DNA from: Nonomuraea turcica
GTDB taxonomy: Bacteria > Actinomycetota > Actinomycetes > Streptosporangiales > Streptosporangiaceae
Reading direction: 5' to 3'
Assembly (NCBI RefSeq): GCF_030718205.1
Contig: NZ_JAUZQF010000016.1
Location: forward strand, 124,001-188,000
Length of the DNA: 64,000 nucleotides
A program made the translations under genes and the position numbers. How positions within the stretch are numbered: the first letter of the stretch is position 1; each line of letters opens with the position of its first letter. The notes beneath the pieces were generated by a model. The model ran no database searches, was not told the DNA's origin, and was given only the letters and a program-made list of their open reading frames with translations. Below are positions 8,162 through 16,754 of this stretch, in pieces.

Positions 8162-9176
8162 AGGCCCGGTCGGCTTCACCGTTGGAGTCGAAGCTGGTGT
8201 CGCCGCGCGGCGCCCGCGGCGAGTCGAAGTAAAGCAGCGCCTTGATCTGGGGATACCGCTTGACCTGCCGCCGTACCGACTCGAAGAACTTCCGCTTGAA
8301 CCCGGGGTCCCTGGACCGCTCGAACACCCCCCACTCGGCCACCATGACCGGCTTGCCGGGGAAGCGCATCTGCATCCACCGGTAGAAGCCCGGCCACTGC
8401 GCGTATTCCTCGCGGGTCTTGTTGACCAGCCCGTCGAAGCTCTGGACCCGGTCGTCGGCGTAGGGATCCATGGCCACCCAGTCCACCACGTCGTCGCCCG
8501 GATAGAGCTCCTCGAACCAGGGCTCGGCCGCCCAGTTGGGCGCCCCCATGTACGTCATGACCATGACGGCGTTCCGAACCCCTTGCTCGCGCAGCCTGAG
8601 CACGATGTGCCGGTACATCGCGGCATAGTCGGCGGCCCGCATGCCCGACCCGGACGAGGCGTCCACGTCGTTCTCCGGCTCGTGGTGGAGGGTGAGGAAG
8701 AACCGCTCGGGGAACGTGCTCCTGAGATATCCGGCCAGCCGGTCGATCCTGCCGTCCAGCGCCCCGTCGGCGATCTCCGCCCAGGTGTGGTCGAACGACG
8801 GCTTCCAGTTGATCATGAGCAGGCGTGGTCGCGCCGGATCGCGGGCCAGCCTGACCTCGACTTCGGTGGGGAACAACTCGCTGCCCCGGTGGTAGACGTG
8901 CAGCACGTCCGCGGCGGCGCCCATGCGGGTCTCGGCGCCGCGCAGCGCCTGCTCGACCGGGGCGCCGGTGAAGACCTCGGGCGCCAGGCCCCACCACGCG
9001 CCGCACGACGGGATGAGCCGGGCGGTGGCCGTGCAGGCCGGCGCACCCGCGATCTTGTCCTTGACGGGCGCGGTCGCCGGCGCCCGGGCGTCGGAGCCCT
9101 CGGCGCCCGAGCAGGCGGCAAGTGCCGCGACCACGACGAGCCCGGTTGTTCTGGTGGTAATTCCCCGTAGCAGCAA
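8106..9176 (-). CDS. GH26-like glycoside hydrolase lipoprotein
   Basis: The protein has 356 residues. A lipoprotein signal peptide ends in LAAC (Cys22), placing it outside the cell on the membrane. The mature part resembles glycoside hydrolase family 26: FFLTLHHEPEND carries the likely acid/base Glu, and KPVMVAEWGVFE the likely nucleophile Glu. DWVAMDPYADD and the terminal LLYFDSPR segment fit the (beta/alpha)8 barrel. GH26 enzymes act on beta-mannans, beta-1,3-xylans and some bacterial exopolysaccharides. It is divergent from the polysaccharide operon that starts at 9463, so a role in trimming or releasing that polymer is plausible but inferred. Substrate specificity cannot be read from the sequence. 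Confidence 0.75.
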   Translation of the reverse strand: MLLRGITTRTTGLVVVAALAACSGAEGSDARAPATAPVKDKIAGAPACTATARLIPSCGAWWGLAPEVFTGAPVEQALRGAETRMGAAADVLHVYHRGSELFPTEVEVRLARDPARPRLLMINWKPSFDHTWAEIADGALDGRIDRLAGYLRSTFPERFFLTLHHEPENDVDASSGSGMRAADYAAMYRHIVLRLREQGVRNAVMVMTYMGAPNWAAEPWFEELYPGDDVVDWVAMDPYADDRVQSFDGLVNKTREEYAQWPGFYRWMQMRFPGKPVMVAEWGVFERSRDPGFKRKFFESVRRQVKRYPQIKALLYFDSPRAPRGDTSFDSNGEADRAFTRLARDRYFRSTPVPRP

Positions 9177-9382
9177 AGCCGTTCAACCCCCTTGTCGAAG
9201 GACCCCCGCCTTGTCACACCTGAACCTTGCCATGTCATTGCCGCCCGCGGGGAAGTCTTCGCAGTTCACGCTGGGTAATAGTGCGCCCGGATTTTCCGGC
9301 TATTTCGATTTATTGCGTCCCTTCTTTCCTGCCGTACAGGAGAAAATCTTGGGGTATTCGACCGGGGTCTGATCGTCCGGCC

Positions 9383-9388
9383 TATAGT
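9383..9388 (+). promoter_or_regulatory. Candidate -10 element for the polysaccharide operon
   Basis: TATAGT at 9383-9388 lies 74 bp before the first gene of the rightward operon. No -35 box with standard spacing is clear; TTCGAC at 9357 is 20 bp away. The remaining 286 bp between the two divergent genes (9177-9462) shows no gene. Confidence 0.35.
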
Positions 9389-9462
9389 GGGCGCACGCCT
9401 CGACATGTGACGCAGAGTCGTCGGCCGACGACAATACGCACACCTTCCAGGAGACCTCCCCC

Positions 9463-10779
9463 ATGAGCCAGTCGCCGGACGTCCAGGCCCGCCGCCCCGG
9501 CGCCGACCTGGACGAGCATCTCTCGCTCCTGCGCAGGCGGTGGTTGCTGCTCGTGGGCTGCGTGGTGTTCGGCGGCACGGCCGGGCTCGCGCTGATGCGC
9601 CTCACCCCGCCCGCCTACACCGCCGTCACGCAGGTACACGTCATGCCGGTCGGGCCGCAGGAGCCGGGCAACCCGGTGACCGCACGCCAGCGCGAGCCGC
9701 TCAACCTCGACACCGAGGCTCAGGTCGCGCAGTCGGCCGTCGTCGCCACCCGCGCCGCGCAGGCGCTGGGGATCGAGAAGGCCGAGCCCGCCGTGGTCTC
9801 GGTGCCGCCGAACTCGGCGGTCCTGTGGATCTCCGTCACCGCCTCAGAGCCCGGCGTCTCCGCCGCCCAGTCCCATGCGTACGCCGAGGCCTACCTCGCG
9901 CACCGGCGCGAGAGCACGCTGGACGCGCTCGCCGCGCAGCAGCAGGCGGTGCTGGCCAAGCTCAAGCAGGTCAACGCCGGCATCGACGCGGGCATCAAGG
10001 AGCTCGGCCAACTGCCCAAGGGCAGCCCCGAGCGGGCGATAGCGCTGCAGCGGCAGGGCGTGCTCAACCGGCAGGCCGCCAGTCTCGCGCTCAAGCACGA
10101 CGCGTTGCGCACGGTCGCGGTGACGCCCGGCGCGATCATCAGCCGGGCCGCGCCGCCGGCCGCGCCCAGCTCGCCCAGCCTGCCGCTCTACCTCGGCACC
10201 GGGCTGATGGCGGGGCTCCTGACCGGCTCCGCCGCCGCATACGCCCGCGACCGCCTCGACACCCGGCTGCGTACGGCCGCCGACGTCGAGCGGCTGACCG
10301 GCCTGCCCGTGCTGGGTGACCTCTCCGACCCCCGTGAGCACGGTGTGGCGCACGATCTGGCCTGCGCCGTGGTCGCCGCGTGCCCCGGCAAACGGCTGCT
10401 GATCAAGACGCTGCCTGCGGACCTCGGCGCCTCGTTCGCCGCGGAGCCGCTGGAGGTCCGCGCGCCGCTGTCGGTGCTCGACGGCTCCGACGTGCGCGAC
10501 CTGGCCAGGGCCGACGCGGCCCTGCTGCTCGTGGGGCTCGGCCGGGTCACCGCGCAGCAGGTCACGGCCGCCGCGAGCCGGTTGAGCCGGCACGACGTGC
10601 CGATCATCGGCGTGGTGACCGCCGCCGACGCGGTGCCGTCGTTCGTTCCGCTGCTGGAGCCGCGCCCGCACACGCCGCTCGGCAAGCTCGTCGCCACCGG
10701 CGAGTTCGGGGTGAGCGTGTCGGCGGAGACCACACCCATGCAGGCGCTGCGCCCACCCCGCCCCGGCCAGCCGACGTGA
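9463..10779 (+). CDS. Wzz-type chain-length determinant with a degenerate tyrosine-kinase-like tail
   Basis: The protein has 438 residues. TM1 is near residues 25-47 (RRRWLLLVGCVVFGGTAGLAL) and TM2 near 240-262 (LYLGTGLMAGLLTGSAAAYA), with a mostly helical extracytoplasmic domain between, as in Wzz/CapA polysaccharide co-polymerases that set chain length. After TM2 about 170 residues look like a BY-kinase domain (ARADAALLLVGLGRVT, DVPIIGVVTAAD) with no Walker A or A' motif; the matching place reads AACPGKRLLIKTLPAD. Catalysis is therefore unlikely. The ATG at 9463 has a strong AGGAG. The next gene starts at GTG inside this stop (GTGA). Confidence 0.85.
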   Translation: MSQSPDVQARRPGADLDEHLSLLRRRWLLLVGCVVFGGTAGLALMRLTPPAYTAVTQVHVMPVGPQEPGNPVTARQREPLNLDTEAQVAQSAVVATRAAQALGIEKAEPAVVSVPPNSAVLWISVTASEPGVSAAQSHAYAEAYLAHRRESTLDALAAQQQAVLAKLKQVNAGIDAGIKELGQLPKGSPERAIALQRQGVLNRQAASLALKHDALRTVAVTPGAIISRAAPPAAPSSPSLPLYLGTGLMAGLLTGSAAAYARDRLDTRLRTAADVERLTGLPVLGDLSDPREHGVAHDLACAVVAACPGKRLLIKTLPADLGASFAAEPLEVRAPLSVLDGSDVRDLARADAALLLVGLGRVTAQQVTAAASRLSRHDVPIIGVVTAADAVPSFVPLLEPRPHTPLGKLVATGEFGVSVSAETTPMQALRPPRPGQPT

Positions 10780-12041
10780 GGGGACCCGCCTGGCCCATCG
10801 CGGCGTTGCTGGTCGGCTACCCGCTCTGGTGGGCGCTCGGGTTCGGCGGCCTGTCGGTGGTCGTCCTGGCCGTGCCGATGGCGGTGCTGTTGTGGCGGCG
10901 CCGCCCGATCAGGGTGCCGCCCGGGTTCGGGCTGTGGTTGTTGCTGATCGCCGGCTACCTGGTGAGTGCGATCATGCTCGCCGAGACGCCGCCGGGCACG
11001 TACGGCGAGCTCGGCCCCGGCCGGATCGTCGGTTACGCCATGCGGCTGGCGCTGTACGCGGCCGTCCTGATCATGGTGCTCTACCTCGGCAACCTGACCG
11101 AGCGCGAGCTGCCGCAACTGCGCCTGGTGCGCATGCTCGGCGTGCTGTTCGTCACGACGGTCGCGGGCGGGCTGCTCGGCGTGTTCCTGCCCGGGTTCTC
11201 CTACACCTCGCCGGTCGAGTGGCTGCTGCCGCGGTGGCTGGGCGACAACCCGTTCGTCCAGAACCTGATCCACCCCACGGCCGCCCAGACACAGAAGGTG
11301 CTCGGCTACGCCATGCCCAGGCCGGAGGCCCCGTTCGAATGGGCAAACGCGTGGGGCAGCAACGTGTCGGTGCTGCTGATCTGGGCCGTGGTCGGCTGGT
11401 GGGTCTACGGCGGGCCGCGGCACAAGCTCTTCGTGGCCGCCGCGATCGCCCTGGCCGCGATCCCCATCGTCTACTCGCTCAACCGCGGCCTGTGGATCGG
11501 CCTCGGCCTTGCAGTCGTTTACCTGATCCTCCGGGTCGGCGGACGCACCAGGGTGGCGTTGTGCGGGGCCGTGGCGGCGGCCGCGCTGGCCTTCGCGCTC
11601 AGCCCGCTCGCGGCGCTCGTCGGGCAGCGGCTGGACAAACCACACTCGAACGACATCAGGGCCTTCACCGTGACCGCCACCCTCGCGGCCGCCCAGCACT
11701 CACCGGTGATCGGCTACGGCAACACCCGCAACGCGATGGGCAACCACCGCACGATCACCACGGGCCGTACCGAGTGGTGCACGACCTGCGGGCACCCGCC
11801 GCTCGGCAGCGACGGGCAACTCTGGCTGCTGATCATCACGCAGGGGTTCACGGGGGCGGCACTGTACGTCGCGTTCTTCCTCGGCGCGATCCGCCGCCAC
11901 TGGTCCGACCGCAGCCCCATCGGGCTGGCGGGGGTCCTCGTGATGGGGCTGGTGCTGATCTACATGTTCGTCTACGACGGCCTGGTCACCCCGCTCGGCC
12001 TCTACCTCATCTCCTTCGCCCTTCTGTGGAGAAACGCATGA
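10776..12041 (+). CDS. O-antigen ligase/polymerase-like membrane protein (Wzy-type)
   Basis: The 421-residue protein has ten or more predicted membrane spans and one large extracytoplasmic loop (about residues 140-200 and 300-350), the pattern of the Wzy/WaaL polymerase-ligase superfamily. The loop segment TVTATLAAAQHSPVIGYGNT matches the family's conserved region, where a PxxGxG-type turn precedes the long loop. In a Wzx/Wzy pathway it would polymerise lipid-linked repeat units outside the membrane. The GTG start overlaps the previous stop by four bases, and its own stop overlaps the next ATG by four bases. Ligase and polymerase activity cannot be separated by sequence, but nearby Wzz and flippase genes favour polymerase. 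Confidence 0.8.
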   Translation: MRGPAWPIAALLVGYPLWWALGFGGLSVVVLAVPMAVLLWRRRPIRVPPGFGLWLLLIAGYLVSAIMLAETPPGTYGELGPGRIVGYAMRLALYAAVLIMVLYLGNLTERELPQLRLVRMLGVLFVTTVAGGLLGVFLPGFSYTSPVEWLLPRWLGDNPFVQNLIHPTAAQTQKVLGYAMPRPEAPFEWANAWGSNVSVLLIWAVVGWWVYGGPRHKLFVAAAIALAAIPIVYSLNRGLWIGLGLAVVYLILRVGGRTRVALCGAVAAAALAFALSPLAALVGQRLDKPHSNDIRAFTVTATLAAAQHSPVIGYGNTRNAMGNHRTITTGRTEWCTTCGHPPLGSDGQLWLLIITQGFTGAALYVAFFLGAIRRHWSDRSPIGLAGVLVMGLVLIYMFVYDGLVTPLGLYLISFALLWRNA

Positions 12042-12934
12042 GCGATGCCGCCGCCCGCCTCGATTACCTCTCCGAGACCGTCCGGCTGCTCTATCCGGGG
12101 CCTGGCTCGCCCCGGGCGTACACCGTGCTGCCGCACGCCGCCCTGCCCCGCCGGTTGGCGCCACGCCGGTGGTGGCATCTGTGGTCGGAGGTCGTGGTTC
12201 CGGGCGGGGGATCGATCACGGCGCATTTGAGCGAGGTCTTCGGCCGGCCGGTGGAGACCGTCCTCCACGTACGTCCCGCGCTGCGGGCCAACCGCAAGCC
12301 GATCCTGGAGGCCCGCTCCGGCGGCCGGCCGCTCGCGTTCGTGAAGATCGGCGACAGCCCCCGCGCACGCGACCTGATCGCCTCCGAAGCCGCGGCGCTG
12401 CGCAGGCTGGCGGGACTCGGGCTGAAGACCGTGACCCCGCCCGCGGTGCTCCACCACGGCGACTGGCGCGGGCTGGCGGTGCTGGCGCTGTCGCCGCTGC
12501 CGGTGCGGCGCCGTCGCGTGCCCCGGCCGCTGCTGCTGGCCGCGATCGAGGAGATCGCGCGAACCGGAGGTCCCAGCCCGGCCTGGCACGGGGACTTCGC
12601 GCCGTGGAACGTGTGCCCGGCGCCCGGCGGGCGGCTGCTCGTGTGGGACTGGGAACGCTACGAGCTCGGCGTGCCCTACGGGTTCGACGCCGTGCACCAC
12701 TTCTTCCAGCGGGCGCTGCGCAGGATGGATCCCCCTACCGCCGCCCGGGCATGCGTGGCGCGGGCGGCACGCGAGCTGGCCCCTCTGGGGCTGTCGGCGG
12801 CCACGGCCAGGCAGACCGCGCTGCGCTACCTCATCGCGCTGGCCGACCGACACGCCGCGGACGGGCACACGCCGCTCGGGCCGCCGCAGACGTGGCTCAA
12901 CCCGGCCGTCGACCACGAGGAGCTGCTGACATGA
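12038..12934 (+). CDS. APH-fold small-molecule kinase in the polysaccharide operon
   Basis: The protein has 298 residues. The second half holds the aminoglycoside-phosphotransferase/choline-kinase catalytic motifs: AWHGDFAPWN (HxDxxxxN Brenner motif) and VWDWERYELG (metal-binding D). FVKIGDSPRARDLIASEAAAL supplies a Lys and Glu that may bind ATP. The first 90 residues are not recognisable. It sits between the Wzy-type gene and a sulfotransferase with 4-bp overlaps on both sides. The target is therefore more likely a sugar or lipid intermediate of the polymer than an antibiotic, but this is inference. It could phosphorylate the repeat unit before or instead of sulfation. Confidence 0.7.
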   Translation: MSDAAARLDYLSETVRLLYPGPGSPRAYTVLPHAALPRRLAPRRWWHLWSEVVVPGGGSITAHLSEVFGRPVETVLHVRPALRANRKPILEARSGGRPLAFVKIGDSPRARDLIASEAAALRRLAGLGLKTVTPPAVLHHGDWRGLAVLALSPLPVRRRRVPRPLLLAAIEEIARTGGPSPAWHGDFAPWNVCPAPGGRLLVWDWERYELGVPYGFDAVHHFFQRALRRMDPPTAARACVARAARELAPLGLSAATARQTALRYLIALADRHAADGHTPLGPPQTWLNPAVDHEELLT

Positions 12935-13785
12935 GGACCACCAAGCGGTCCGCGCTGTCGCTGTCGCGGGGCGCGGGCAGGCTCACGTCCAGCGCACGGG
13001 TGCTGCCGTCGTTCCTGATCACGGGGGCGCAGCGGTGCGGCACCACGTCCCTGTACCGGGCCCTCGCCCAACATCCGCTGCTGCTCAAGCCGGTGCTGCA
13101 CAAGGGCGTGCACTACTTCGACGTCGCCTACTGGCACGGGCTGTCCTGGTATCAGGCGCACTTTCCGCTGCGGGTGGGGGCGGCGCTGGTCGGACGCCGG
13201 TACGGCGGCCGGCCGCTGGCATTCGAGTCGTCGCCCTATTACCTGTTCCATCCGCTGGCCGGGGAGCGGATAGCGGCCGATCTGCCCGACGTGAAGCTGA
13301 TCGTCCTGGTCCGCGATCCGGTGGAGCGGGCCTGCTCGGCCCACGCCCACGAGCTGGCCAGGGGGTTCGAGACGGAGTCACACCTCGAGTACGCGATCGA
13401 GCTGGAGGAAGGACGGCTGGCGGGGGCAGAGGCGCTGCTGCGCGGGTCGCCGTACGCGCTGCACCACTCGCACCGCCACCACGCGTACGTGGCCCGGGGC
13501 CGCTACGCCGATCAGCTCGACCGGCTGGAGCCGCTGATCGGGCGGGACCGGATGCTGGTGCTGGACAGCCACCGGTTCTTCCGGGACCCGGAGCTGGTCT
13601 ACGACCGGGTGCTGGAGTTCCTGGGGGTGCCGCATCTGGGGTATCCGGTGTTCGAGCAGCACAACGGGCGGGCCTTGACGCGGCCGGTACCCCATGTGCT
13701 CGGGCGGGCGCTGCGGGAGCACTTCGAGCCGTACGACGCGCGGCTGGTGCGGTGGCTGGGCGAGGAACCGTCGTGGCGGCGCTGA
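12931..13785 (+). CDS. PAPS-dependent sulfotransferase (heparan-sulfotransferase-like)
   Basis: The protein has 284 residues. The PAPS 5'-phosphosulfate loop is ITGAQRCGTTSLYRALAQHP (near residues 30-49), and the 3'-phosphate-binding segment is LIVLVRDPVERACSAHAHEL. HKGVHYFDVAYWHGLSWY and FESSPYYLFHP resemble the substrate-side elements of carbohydrate sulfotransferases related to heparan N-/3-O-sulfotransferases. It transfers sulfate from PAPS to a hydroxyl or amine, probably of the polysaccharide repeat unit. The start ATG overlaps the previous stop (ATGA), and the flippase gene begins 13 bp before this stop. It differs clearly from the sulfotransferases at 15041 and 18040. Confidence 0.85.
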   Translation: MRTTKRSALSLSRGAGRLTSSARVLPSFLITGAQRCGTTSLYRALAQHPLLLKPVLHKGVHYFDVAYWHGLSWYQAHFPLRVGAALVGRRYGGRPLAFESSPYYLFHPLAGERIAADLPDVKLIVLVRDPVERACSAHAHELARGFETESHLEYAIELEEGRLAGAEALLRGSPYALHHSHRHHAYVARGRYADQLDRLEPLIGRDRMLVLDSHRFFRDPELVYDRVLEFLGVPHLGYPVFEQHNGRALTRPVPHVLGRALREHFEPYDARLVRWLGEEPSWRR

Positions 13786-15044
13786 CCCAGTGCCCGGTCG
13801 AGGGGCCGGGGCGGGCCGGGATCGCGGGGGTCACGGCGGCGGCCTTCTCCGCCTTGGCACAGTTCGTGCTGGTGGTGGTCGTGACCAGGGCGTTCACGGC
13901 CGCTGAGGCCGGGGGCTTCTTCACGGCGACCGCCGTGGTGCTCATGGCGGCGGGGATCGCCAAGCTGGATGCGGGCAATGGGCTCGTGTACTTCATCGCC
14001 CGCGCGGATACGTACGGCTATCTCGGCATTTCCGGATATATCAGGGCGGCGCTCGTGCCCTGTGCGGTGGCGGCGGGCGGCGCGGCGGCGGTGTTGTACC
14101 CCCAGGTGGGGGTGGTGGCGGCGGTCGTGCCGGTCGTGGTGCTGGGTGATGTGCTGCTGGCCGCCACCCGCGGCTTCGGGGCCATGCGCCCGACCGTGCT
14201 CCTGGACGGGATGGTGCTGCCTGCCGCCCAGCTGGTCCTGGTCGCCGGGGTGGCCGTGGCCGGGGCGGTCGAGTGGTTGCCGGTGGCCTGGGCCCTGCCC
14301 TACGTGCCGGTGCTGGTCCTGGCCGCGGCCGGGGTGCGGGGGCGGGCGCCGCGGAGCCCGTACCTGCCGGGGACGGGGCGGGACCTGTGGCGCCACACGG
14401 CTCCCCGGTCAGTGGCGGGGGCGGTCCAGGCGGTGTTCCAGCGGGTGGACATCGTGGTCGTCGCGCTGCTCGCGGGGCCTGCGCAGGCTGCCGTCTACAC
14501 GGCGGCCACACGGTTCAAGGTCGTCGGGCAGCTGGCGAACCAAGGGCTCGCGCAGGCCGTACAGGCTCGGCTGGTCGGCGCGCTCGCGAGCGGGGAGCCT
14601 GCGCGTGCCCGGGAGCTCTACCAGGCCGCGACCATCTGGCTGGTCCTGCTGACGTGGCCGGTGTGGCTCGGCTACGCCGCGCTGGCGCCGTGGCTGCTGC
14701 GGCTGTTCGGCCCCTCGTACGGGTCCGCGGCGCCGGTGGCGCTGGTGCTGGCCGGGACGATGATGGTGGCCACAGCCTGCGGGATGGTGGACGTCGTGCT
14801 CACCGCCGCGGGGCATACCTGGACGAGCCTCCTCAACCTGCTGGCGGCCGTCGCATGCACGCTGGCGCTGGACCTGGCGCTCATCCCTGCCCATGGGGCG
14901 CTCGGCGCGGTCGCCGGCTGGTCGGGCGGGGTGCTCGTCAAGAACCTGCTCCCGCTGTGGCAGCTCCACCGCCGCTACGGGCTGCACCCGTTCGGCCGTC
15001 ACACCCTGGCGGCGCTGCGGTCGCGTGCCTGGGCGGCGGCATGA
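13773..15044 (+). CDS. Polysaccharide flippase (Wzx/MVF-type transporter)
   Basis: From the GTG at 13773 (GAGGAA six bases upstream) the protein has 423 residues and about twelve hydrophobic spans. An early glycine/alanine-rich membrane helix, the charged RDLWRHTAPRSVAGAVQAVF segment at mid-length, and LRLFGPSYGSAAPVALVL near the end are typical of the polysaccharide transporter branch of the MOP superfamily. It should flip the undecaprenyl-linked repeat unit to the outer face for the Wzy-type protein. It overlaps the previous sulfotransferase by 13 bp and the next by four. If sulfation occurs before flipping, this carrier handles a sulfated lipid-linked sugar. Confidence 0.85.
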   Translation: MAALTQCPVEGPGRAGIAGVTAAAFSALAQFVLVVVVTRAFTAAEAGGFFTATAVVLMAAGIAKLDAGNGLVYFIARADTYGYLGISGYIRAALVPCAVAAGGAAAVLYPQVGVVAAVVPVVVLGDVLLAATRGFGAMRPTVLLDGMVLPAAQLVLVAGVAVAGAVEWLPVAWALPYVPVLVLAAAGVRGRAPRSPYLPGTGRDLWRHTAPRSVAGAVQAVFQRVDIVVVALLAGPAQAAVYTAATRFKVVGQLANQGLAQAVQARLVGALASGEPARARELYQAATIWLVLLTWPVWLGYAALAPWLLRLFGPSYGSAAPVALVLAGTMMVATACGMVDVVLTAAGHTWTSLLNLLAAVACTLALDLALIPAHGALGAVAGWSGGVLVKNLLPLWQLHRRYGLHPFGRHTLAALRSRAWAAA

Positions 15045-15955
15045 GCGCGCCCGTCCTCGTCACCGGGCTCCCGCGCAGCGGCACCAGCTGGACGGGCAAG
15101 ATGCTCACGGCCGGCGGCGACCTCGTCTACGTGAACGAGCCGCTCAACCCGCAACACCCGCCCGGCCGCTGCCCGGGAGTGCTCAGGGCCGAGGTGACGC
15201 ACCGGTTCCAGTACATCTGCGACGACAACGCCGGCGCCTGGCTGCCTGCCTTCCGGGATACGGTCGCCCTGCGCTACCACTGGCTGGCCGAGCTGCGCGC
15301 GAACCGCTCCCCCTACGACCTGGCCCGCCTGCTCCGCTACGGGACCGCTTTCGCGCTGGGCCGCCTGGCGGGGCGGCGCGCGTTGCTCGACGACCCGTTC
15401 GCGGTGCTGAGCGCGGGGTGGTTCGCCCGGCGGCTGGGGTGCCGGGTGGTCGCGCTGGTACGGGATCCGGTGTCGTTCGTGGCCAGCTGGCAACGGCTGG
15501 GGTGGACGGTCGACGTCCGTGAGCTCCTGGACCAGCCGCTGCTGGTCCGCGACCATCCGGAGGTGCTGGAGCTGCGTGTCCTCGCCGGCTCCGACGACCG
15601 CATCGCCACGGCCGCCGCGCTGTGGCGGGTCGCCCACACGATCCTGACCCGGACGCCCGGCGTCCTCGTCACCTCGTACGAGTCGCTGGCCGCCGACCCG
15701 ATCGCCGGTTTCCAGCGGCTGTACGCCTACGCGGATCTGCCCTGGACGCCTGCCGCCGCGCGTCGCATCGCCAGGGCGTGCACGGGGGGCTCCGGGCGGG
15801 TCGCCGGTGCTTTCGCCTGGTCGGGCCTGTCGCGCACGGCGTACCGGCGCATGGACTCGCGTCGCGCGCTCGACGGGACCGCACGCGGCCTTGGCGAGGA
15901 AGAGGCGGCGCGCGTCCGCGCCCTCACGTCCGGGCTGGATCGGCTCTTCTCCTGA
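15041..15955 (+). CDS. PAPS-dependent sulfotransferase (second, distinct type)
   Basis: The protein has 304 residues. It opens directly with the 5'-phosphosulfate loop PVLVTGLPRSGTSWTGKML, and the 3'-phosphate site is VVALVRDPVSFVASWQRLGW near residue 140. TSYESLAADPIAGFQRLY is the usual downstream sulfotransferase-3-family segment. It ends the rightward operon, and its last 32 bp overlap the 3' end of the WecG/TagA gene on the other strand. It probably sulfates another position of the same glycan or a lipid-linked intermediate. The acceptor is not predictable from sequence. Confidence 0.85.
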   Translation: MSAPVLVTGLPRSGTSWTGKMLTAGGDLVYVNEPLNPQHPPGRCPGVLRAEVTHRFQYICDDNAGAWLPAFRDTVALRYHWLAELRANRSPYDLARLLRYGTAFALGRLAGRRALLDDPFAVLSAGWFARRLGCRVVALVRDPVSFVASWQRLGWTVDVRELLDQPLLVRDHPEVLELRVLAGSDDRIATAAALWRVAHTILTRTPGVLVTSYESLAADPIAGFQRLYAYADLPWTPAAARRIARACTGGSGRVAGAFAWSGLSRTAYRRMDSRRALDGTARGLGEEEAARVRALTSGLDRLFS

Positions 15956-16754
15956 GACGGGTCGCCAGGCAGCGGCCCAGCAGCCGCGCCGCGAACGGCA
16001 GATCGTCGACCAGGTAGCGGCGTGCCAGCCGGCCCGGCTCGCCGGCCAGCCGGAACGCCCACTCCAGCCCGGTCTGCCGCATCCATCCCGGCGCTCTCGG
16101 CACGGTGCCCGCCGCGAAGGCGATCGCCGCCCCGCATCCGAGGAACCATGCCTCCGGCAGCTCTTTCCGCAGGTCCACGATGAGCTGGTCCTGCCGCGGG
16201 AAGCCGAGGCCGACGAAGACGAGCCGCGGCTGCGCGGCGACGAGCCTGCGCCGTACGAGCTCGCGTCCCTCCGAGGTGGCGTCGAAGCCGTAGGGCGGCG
16301 CGTGCGAGCCGCAGACCCGTAGCCGTGGATAGCGGCTCATGAGCTCGCCGACGGCTCGCTGCGGGACGTCTGGAGGGCCGCCGCCGAGCACGTAGACGGG
16401 CCAGCCTCGGCGGGCGGCCAGCTCGCTGAGCGCCCAGAGGAGGTCGGCTCCGGTGACGCGCTCGGGCAGCGGCGTGCCCAGCAGCCGGGCCGCCCACACC
16501 AACGGCATCCCGTCGGGCACCACCAGCTCGGCCGAGCACACCAGGTCCTTCAGCTCGGGGCAGGCGGCGGTGATCCGGCAAATGTCGACGTTGGGGGTGA
16601 CGATCCGGCCGCCTCTGCCTGCCTCCAGCTCGCCGGCCACCCGCTGCACCACCTGCTCCTCGGTGAGCGCATCCACCCCGACCCCGCCCACCCGCACTCG
16701 CCCGCCGGCGGCGCACTTGCCGGGCATGGTGCCGGACCCGGGCACGCCGGGCAT
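15924..16754 (-). CDS. WecG/TagA/CpsF-family glycosyltransferase (GT26)
   Basis: The conserved part (about 250 residues) reads VRVGGVGVDALTEEQVV, IVTPNVDICRI, VVPDGMPLVWAARLLGT, ERVTGADLL, YVLGGGPPDV and VFVGLGFPRQDQLIVD, the full GT26 signature set. These membrane-associated enzymes add the second sugar (ManNAcA, ManNAc or Glc in known cases) to the polyprenyl-PP-linked first sugar. The start is uncertain: ATG 16754 is given, ATG 16727 is next, and the two lie in copies of a 27-bp tandem duplication. It is the last gene of the leftward operon, about 100 bp after the GT2 gene. It probably works directly after the initiating transferase at 22072-23502. Confidence 0.85.
   Translation of the reverse strand: MPGVPGSGTMPGKCAAGGRVRVGGVGVDALTEEQVVQRVAGELEAGRGGRIVTPNVDICRITAACPELKDLVCSAELVVPDGMPLVWAARLLGTPLPERVTGADLLWALSELAARRGWPVYVLGGGPPDVPQRAVGELMSRYPRLRVCGSHAPPYGFDATSEGRELVRRRLVAAQPRLVFVGLGFPRQDQLIVDLRKELPEAWFLGCGAAIAFAAGTVPRAPGWMRQTGLEWAFRLAGEPGRLARRYLVDDLPFAARLLGRCLATRLRRRADPART

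Noticed and set aside
10829..12934. A 701-codon frame spanning the Wzy-type and kinase genes
   Set aside because: Its first 400 codons translate to Arg/Ala-rich nonsense in a shifted frame; only the last part is the real APH-fold kinase, which starts at 12038.
12931..13785. Mobile element carrying sulfotransferase genes
   Set aside because: No transposase, terminal inverted repeats, target duplication or composition change was seen; the genes are overlapped within an operon.
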